A stretch of DNA of 64,000 nt from Candidatus Obscuribacterales bacterium (lineage in GTDB: Bacteria > Cyanobacteriota > Vampirovibrionia > Obscuribacterales > Obscuribacteraceae), in assembly GCA_019746975.1 (NCBI GenBank), contig JAIERK010000142.1, positions 41,076 through 105,075 on the forward strand, in the 5' to 3' direction. A program made the translations under genes and the position numbers. Below, one piece after another: positions 61,868-64,000 of the stretch; the stretch's first letter is position 1, and each line of letters starts with the position of its first letter. Under the pieces are notes generated by a model, which did not search any database, was not told the origin of the DNA, and saw nothing but the letters and a program-made list of their open reading frames with translations.

Positions 61868-63277
61868 TTGACTGAACAAAAGAGTGTTTCATTGAGAATG
61901 CCGCAGGTCGATCGCGTCTTGCGCGAGCCGCTGCTTGAAGAACTCTCTTCGAGGGTTCGGCGCGATGTGTTGACTGTTCTGGTTCGTGAGGATATGGCAC
62001 AGCAGCGGCGACTTTTCGAAGGCAATGGTGGGAAGGAAGAAGATGCAGAAGCGATTGAACCATCAGCGATCGCTGAGCGGGTGGTGAAGGCTGCGGAATT
62101 GCTTTTTCTTGGTGGTGTGCGTCGCGTCATCAATGGCACCGGCGTAATCTTGAATACCAATCTTGGCCGAGCGCCCTTGCCTATCTCCACGCTCAACAGA
62201 TTGAGCGAGCTTGGACAAGGTTATACGAGTCTGGAAATTGATGTTGCTACCGGAAAAAGAGGTGAGCGCACTGCCATGATCAGCAGATTGCTTTCACTTC
62301 TCACCGGCTGTCAGTCTGCCATTGTGGTCAACAATAATGCGTCGGCTGTAATGTTGGCGGTATCTGCTCTGGCACGTGGGAAAGAGGTGATCGTTTCGCG
62401 CGGCGAGTTGATTGAGATTGGTGGCAGCTTCCGCTTGCCGGATGTGATCACCGCATCTGGTGGCATCCTGAAAGAGGTGGGTACGACCAACAGAACCCGC
62501 GTAGGCGATTATCGAGCAGCAATTACTACGAACACGGGTTGTATTCTGCGCTGTCATCGATCGAATTTTGAGATAACGGGTTTTACTGAAGAGCCCAAAC
62601 TTTCCGAGTTGGTACAGCTGTCGAAAGAGAGCGGAATCCCGCTTGTTGAAGACCTCGGTAGCGGCGCGCTGTTTGATATTTCGAAGTTGGGCCTGCGCTA
62701 CGAGCCGACTGTCGATCGTGTTATTGAAAGTGGTGTAGGACTCGTACTGTTTTCCGGCGACAAGTTGTTAGGCGGTCCTCAGGCCGGAATCATCGCAGGC
62801 GACAATGCGCTCGTGACGCGGCTCAGAAAGGATCCAATTTATCGGGCTCTGCGTGTTGATAAATTGATTGTCGCTCTAATTGAGATCGTACTTGCCCAGT
62901 ATCTTACAACCGAACCATCGCAAAATTTGCCCGTGATTGCGTTGGCAGCGCAATCGTTGGAATCGATCGATAAGCGAGTGCACGAATTTATCAGCATGCT
63001 GAGGGCGGAGCTCTCGGCAGATATTGTTTTGTCCGTAGTCGATTGTTTATCAGCGCTTGGTGGCGGGAGCTTGCCCGGGCAGACTCTTCCGAGCCGGGGC
63101 CTTCAAGTTGGATCATCAACACTTCCCATCACTCTGATTGCTCAAAGGTTGCGAAATTCTGACCCAAGTATCTTGTCGATCATCCAGAACGACAGTGTTC
63201 TTATCGATTTTCGAACCATTCTACAGAGGGATGAATTGGAGCTGAAGGAAGCTCTGCTGAAGCTATCTTCGGTTTGA
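61868..63277 (+). CDS. selA: L-seryl-tRNA(Sec) selenium transferase SelA
   Basis: SelA converts Ser-tRNA-Sec to Sec-tRNA-Sec with selenophosphate. The 469-residue protein has MPQVDRVLREPLLEEL, then RRVINGTGVILNTNLGRAPL, YTSLEIDVATGKRGERTAMI and the PLP-binding Lys in LVLFSGDKLLGGPQAGIIAG, all diagnostic. The TTG start precedes an in-frame ATG ten codons later that would cut off part of the N-terminal domain. selB, selC and selD are not in the window (selB often follows selA). Its presence supports Sec readthrough of the TGA at 21762. Confidence 0.95.
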   Translation: MTEQKSVSLRMPQVDRVLREPLLEELSSRVRRDVLTVLVREDMAQQRRLFEGNGGKEEDAEAIEPSAIAERVVKAAELLFLGGVRRVINGTGVILNTNLGRAPLPISTLNRLSELGQGYTSLEIDVATGKRGERTAMISRLLSLLTGCQSAIVVNNNASAVMLAVSALARGKEVIVSRGELIEIGGSFRLPDVITASGGILKEVGTTNRTRVGDYRAAITTNTGCILRCHRSNFEITGFTEEPKLSELVQLSKESGIPLVEDLGSGALFDISKLGLRYEPTVDRVIESGVGLVLFSGDKLLGGPQAGIIAGDNALVTRLRKDPIYRALRVDKLIVALIEIVLAQYLTTEPSQNLPVIALAAQSLESIDKRVHEFISMLRAELSADIVLSVVDCLSALGGGSLPGQTLPSRGLQVGSSTLPITLIAQRLRNSDPSILSIIQNDSVLIDFRTILQRDELELKEALLKLSSV

Positions 63278-63369
63278 CAAGAGGATTGCCGTTTTTCGAA
63301 GCGCTATAATGCATATTCAAGTGGTGTCGTTGAATCTCTCGCTCTAGGTTTTTGCAAGGGGCTGTTTAT

Positions 63370-63714
63370 ATGATGGATGGCGATCTCAAGGACGAACTCG
63401 CGCAACTGCCGAAGAAGCCCGAATGGGAAGAGCAATTGGCGCAGCTCCATAAGAAGGTCGAGGAGCAGTTCCGTTTTACGCGCAACCTGATTGTGTTGTG
63501 CACATTGGTCAACCTTGGTCTGTTGATCTTCACGATGCTTTCACTGTTTCAGACGCTGCCTTCGCAGGTAAATGCTCATTTCATGAGCAATCTCGAGCCA
63601 ATCGTGATCATGTGGCGTCAGTACAACGCTATCCAGGAAAGTCAGGACGTGCTTCGCCGCGAATCCGTTAAGGCCAATCCCGCGCCTGGCGCGAGTCCTG
63701 CCCCAACTCAGTAG
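63370..63714 (+). CDS. Small single-pass membrane protein, unknown
   Basis: From ATG 63370 (AAGGGG 8 bases upstream) 114 residues. A charged helix (KKPEWEEQLAQLHKKVEEQF) precedes a transmembrane helix (NLIVLCTLVNLGLLIFTMLS), then a soluble helix and a Pro/Ala-rich end. It may be a coiled-coil membrane partner. No family. Confidence 0.6.
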   Translation: MMDGDLKDELAQLPKKPEWEEQLAQLHKKVEEQFRFTRNLIVLCTLVNLGLLIFTMLSLFQTLPSQVNAHFMSNLEPIVIMWRQYNAIQESQDVLRRESVKANPAPGASPAPTQ

Positions 63715-63717
63715 CTG

Positions 63718-64000
63718 TTATTTCTTCAGCAATGCCTCGCGGCGTTTGACCTCTTGCTCGACTTCATCGGCGGTGATGTTGTTGACGCTCATCGGTCCTG
63801 CGCAAATCTCTCTCCATGGTGCGCCGGCTAGAGCCTGACGTACGATCACTTCGAAGACTTGAGCACGTACACCGCTGCCGTAACTGCCGGAGCCCATTCC
63901 AGGCACACCGGGAGTGGTTTGCACCGGCTTTGGTACTGCTTGATTCGATGGAGGCTCCTGTATCGTCGTGGTCGGTGGCGCGCCAAAAGAGACGGAAGGG
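63718..64000 (-). CDS. Pro/Thr-rich protein, 5' part outside window
   Basis: The minus frame is open from the stop at 63718 to the window end with no start needed; it reads SFGAPPTTTIQEPPSNQAVP, then PGMGSGSYGSG and a folded C-terminus VFEVIVRQALAGAPWREICA with VNNITADEVEQEVKRREALL. The N-terminus lies beyond the edge. No family assigned. Confidence 0.6.
   Translation of the reverse strand, partial: PSVSFGAPPTTTIQEPPSNQAVPKPVQTTPGVPGMGSGSYGSGVRAQVFEVIVRQALAGAPWREICAGPMSVNNITADEVEQEVKRREALLKK

Overview
The window is a stretch of bacterial chromosome with dense genes, roughly balanced base composition and short intergenic gaps. The mixture suggests a relative of Candidatus Obscuribacter (Melainabacteria/Vampirovibrionia, sister group of Cyanobacteria). 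It holds many TPR proteins with Pro/Gln/Gly-rich tails, a YD-like repeat protein, a YVTN propeller, frequent TTG/GTG starts and an RpoB with long extensions. This placement is inference; no rRNA gene is present to test it.

Layout. 1-6462: the start of a DUF1611-type gene, then grpE-dnaK-dnaJ and a membrane-anchored beta-propeller. 6547-13769 (minus): thrS with a structured leader, a secreted-looking YD-repeat protein, and dnaB carrying a 350-residue intein in its Walker A motif. 14500-21589: acsA, a TPR protein and a 1374-residue TPR/low-complexity membrane protein. 21726-22079: a small ArsC/Spx-fold gene with an in-frame TGA and a bacterial-type SECIS hairpin, i.e. a selenoprotein that ordinary gene calling would truncate. 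22249-34152: Nudix hydrolase, folC, a repeat protein, a TPR protein, a GT39-like transferase, a decayed kinase gene, an AAA ATPase and cell-envelope proteins.

35112-43842 (minus) looks like one operon: secreted TPR protein, an RNA polymerase beta subunit split into two overlapping frames, a two-TM Pro-rich protein, a secreted helical protein and a replication-relaxation-like winged-helix protein. This RpoB is not next to rplL or rpoC, differs from the family at positions that are nearly invariant, and carries about 210 extra C-terminal residues. It may be a specialised second beta subunit.

44194-57529: RDD/TPR protein, a NarL-type regulator, LmeA-like and GerMN lipoproteins, an amino acid permease, rpmE, pyrF, a membrane-embedded spermidine-synthase-like protein and an exported peroxiredoxin. 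57805-59576: the translation operon tRNA-Thr(UGU), tRNA-Tyr(GUA), tRNA-Thr(GGU), tuf, with clear promoter and terminator. 59763-64000: rlmB, small proteins, selA and the start of a Pro-rich protein.

The strongest connected observation is that selA and an unannotated UxxC selenoprotein gene with SECIS lie in the same 64 kb, so the genome both makes and probably uses selenocysteine.
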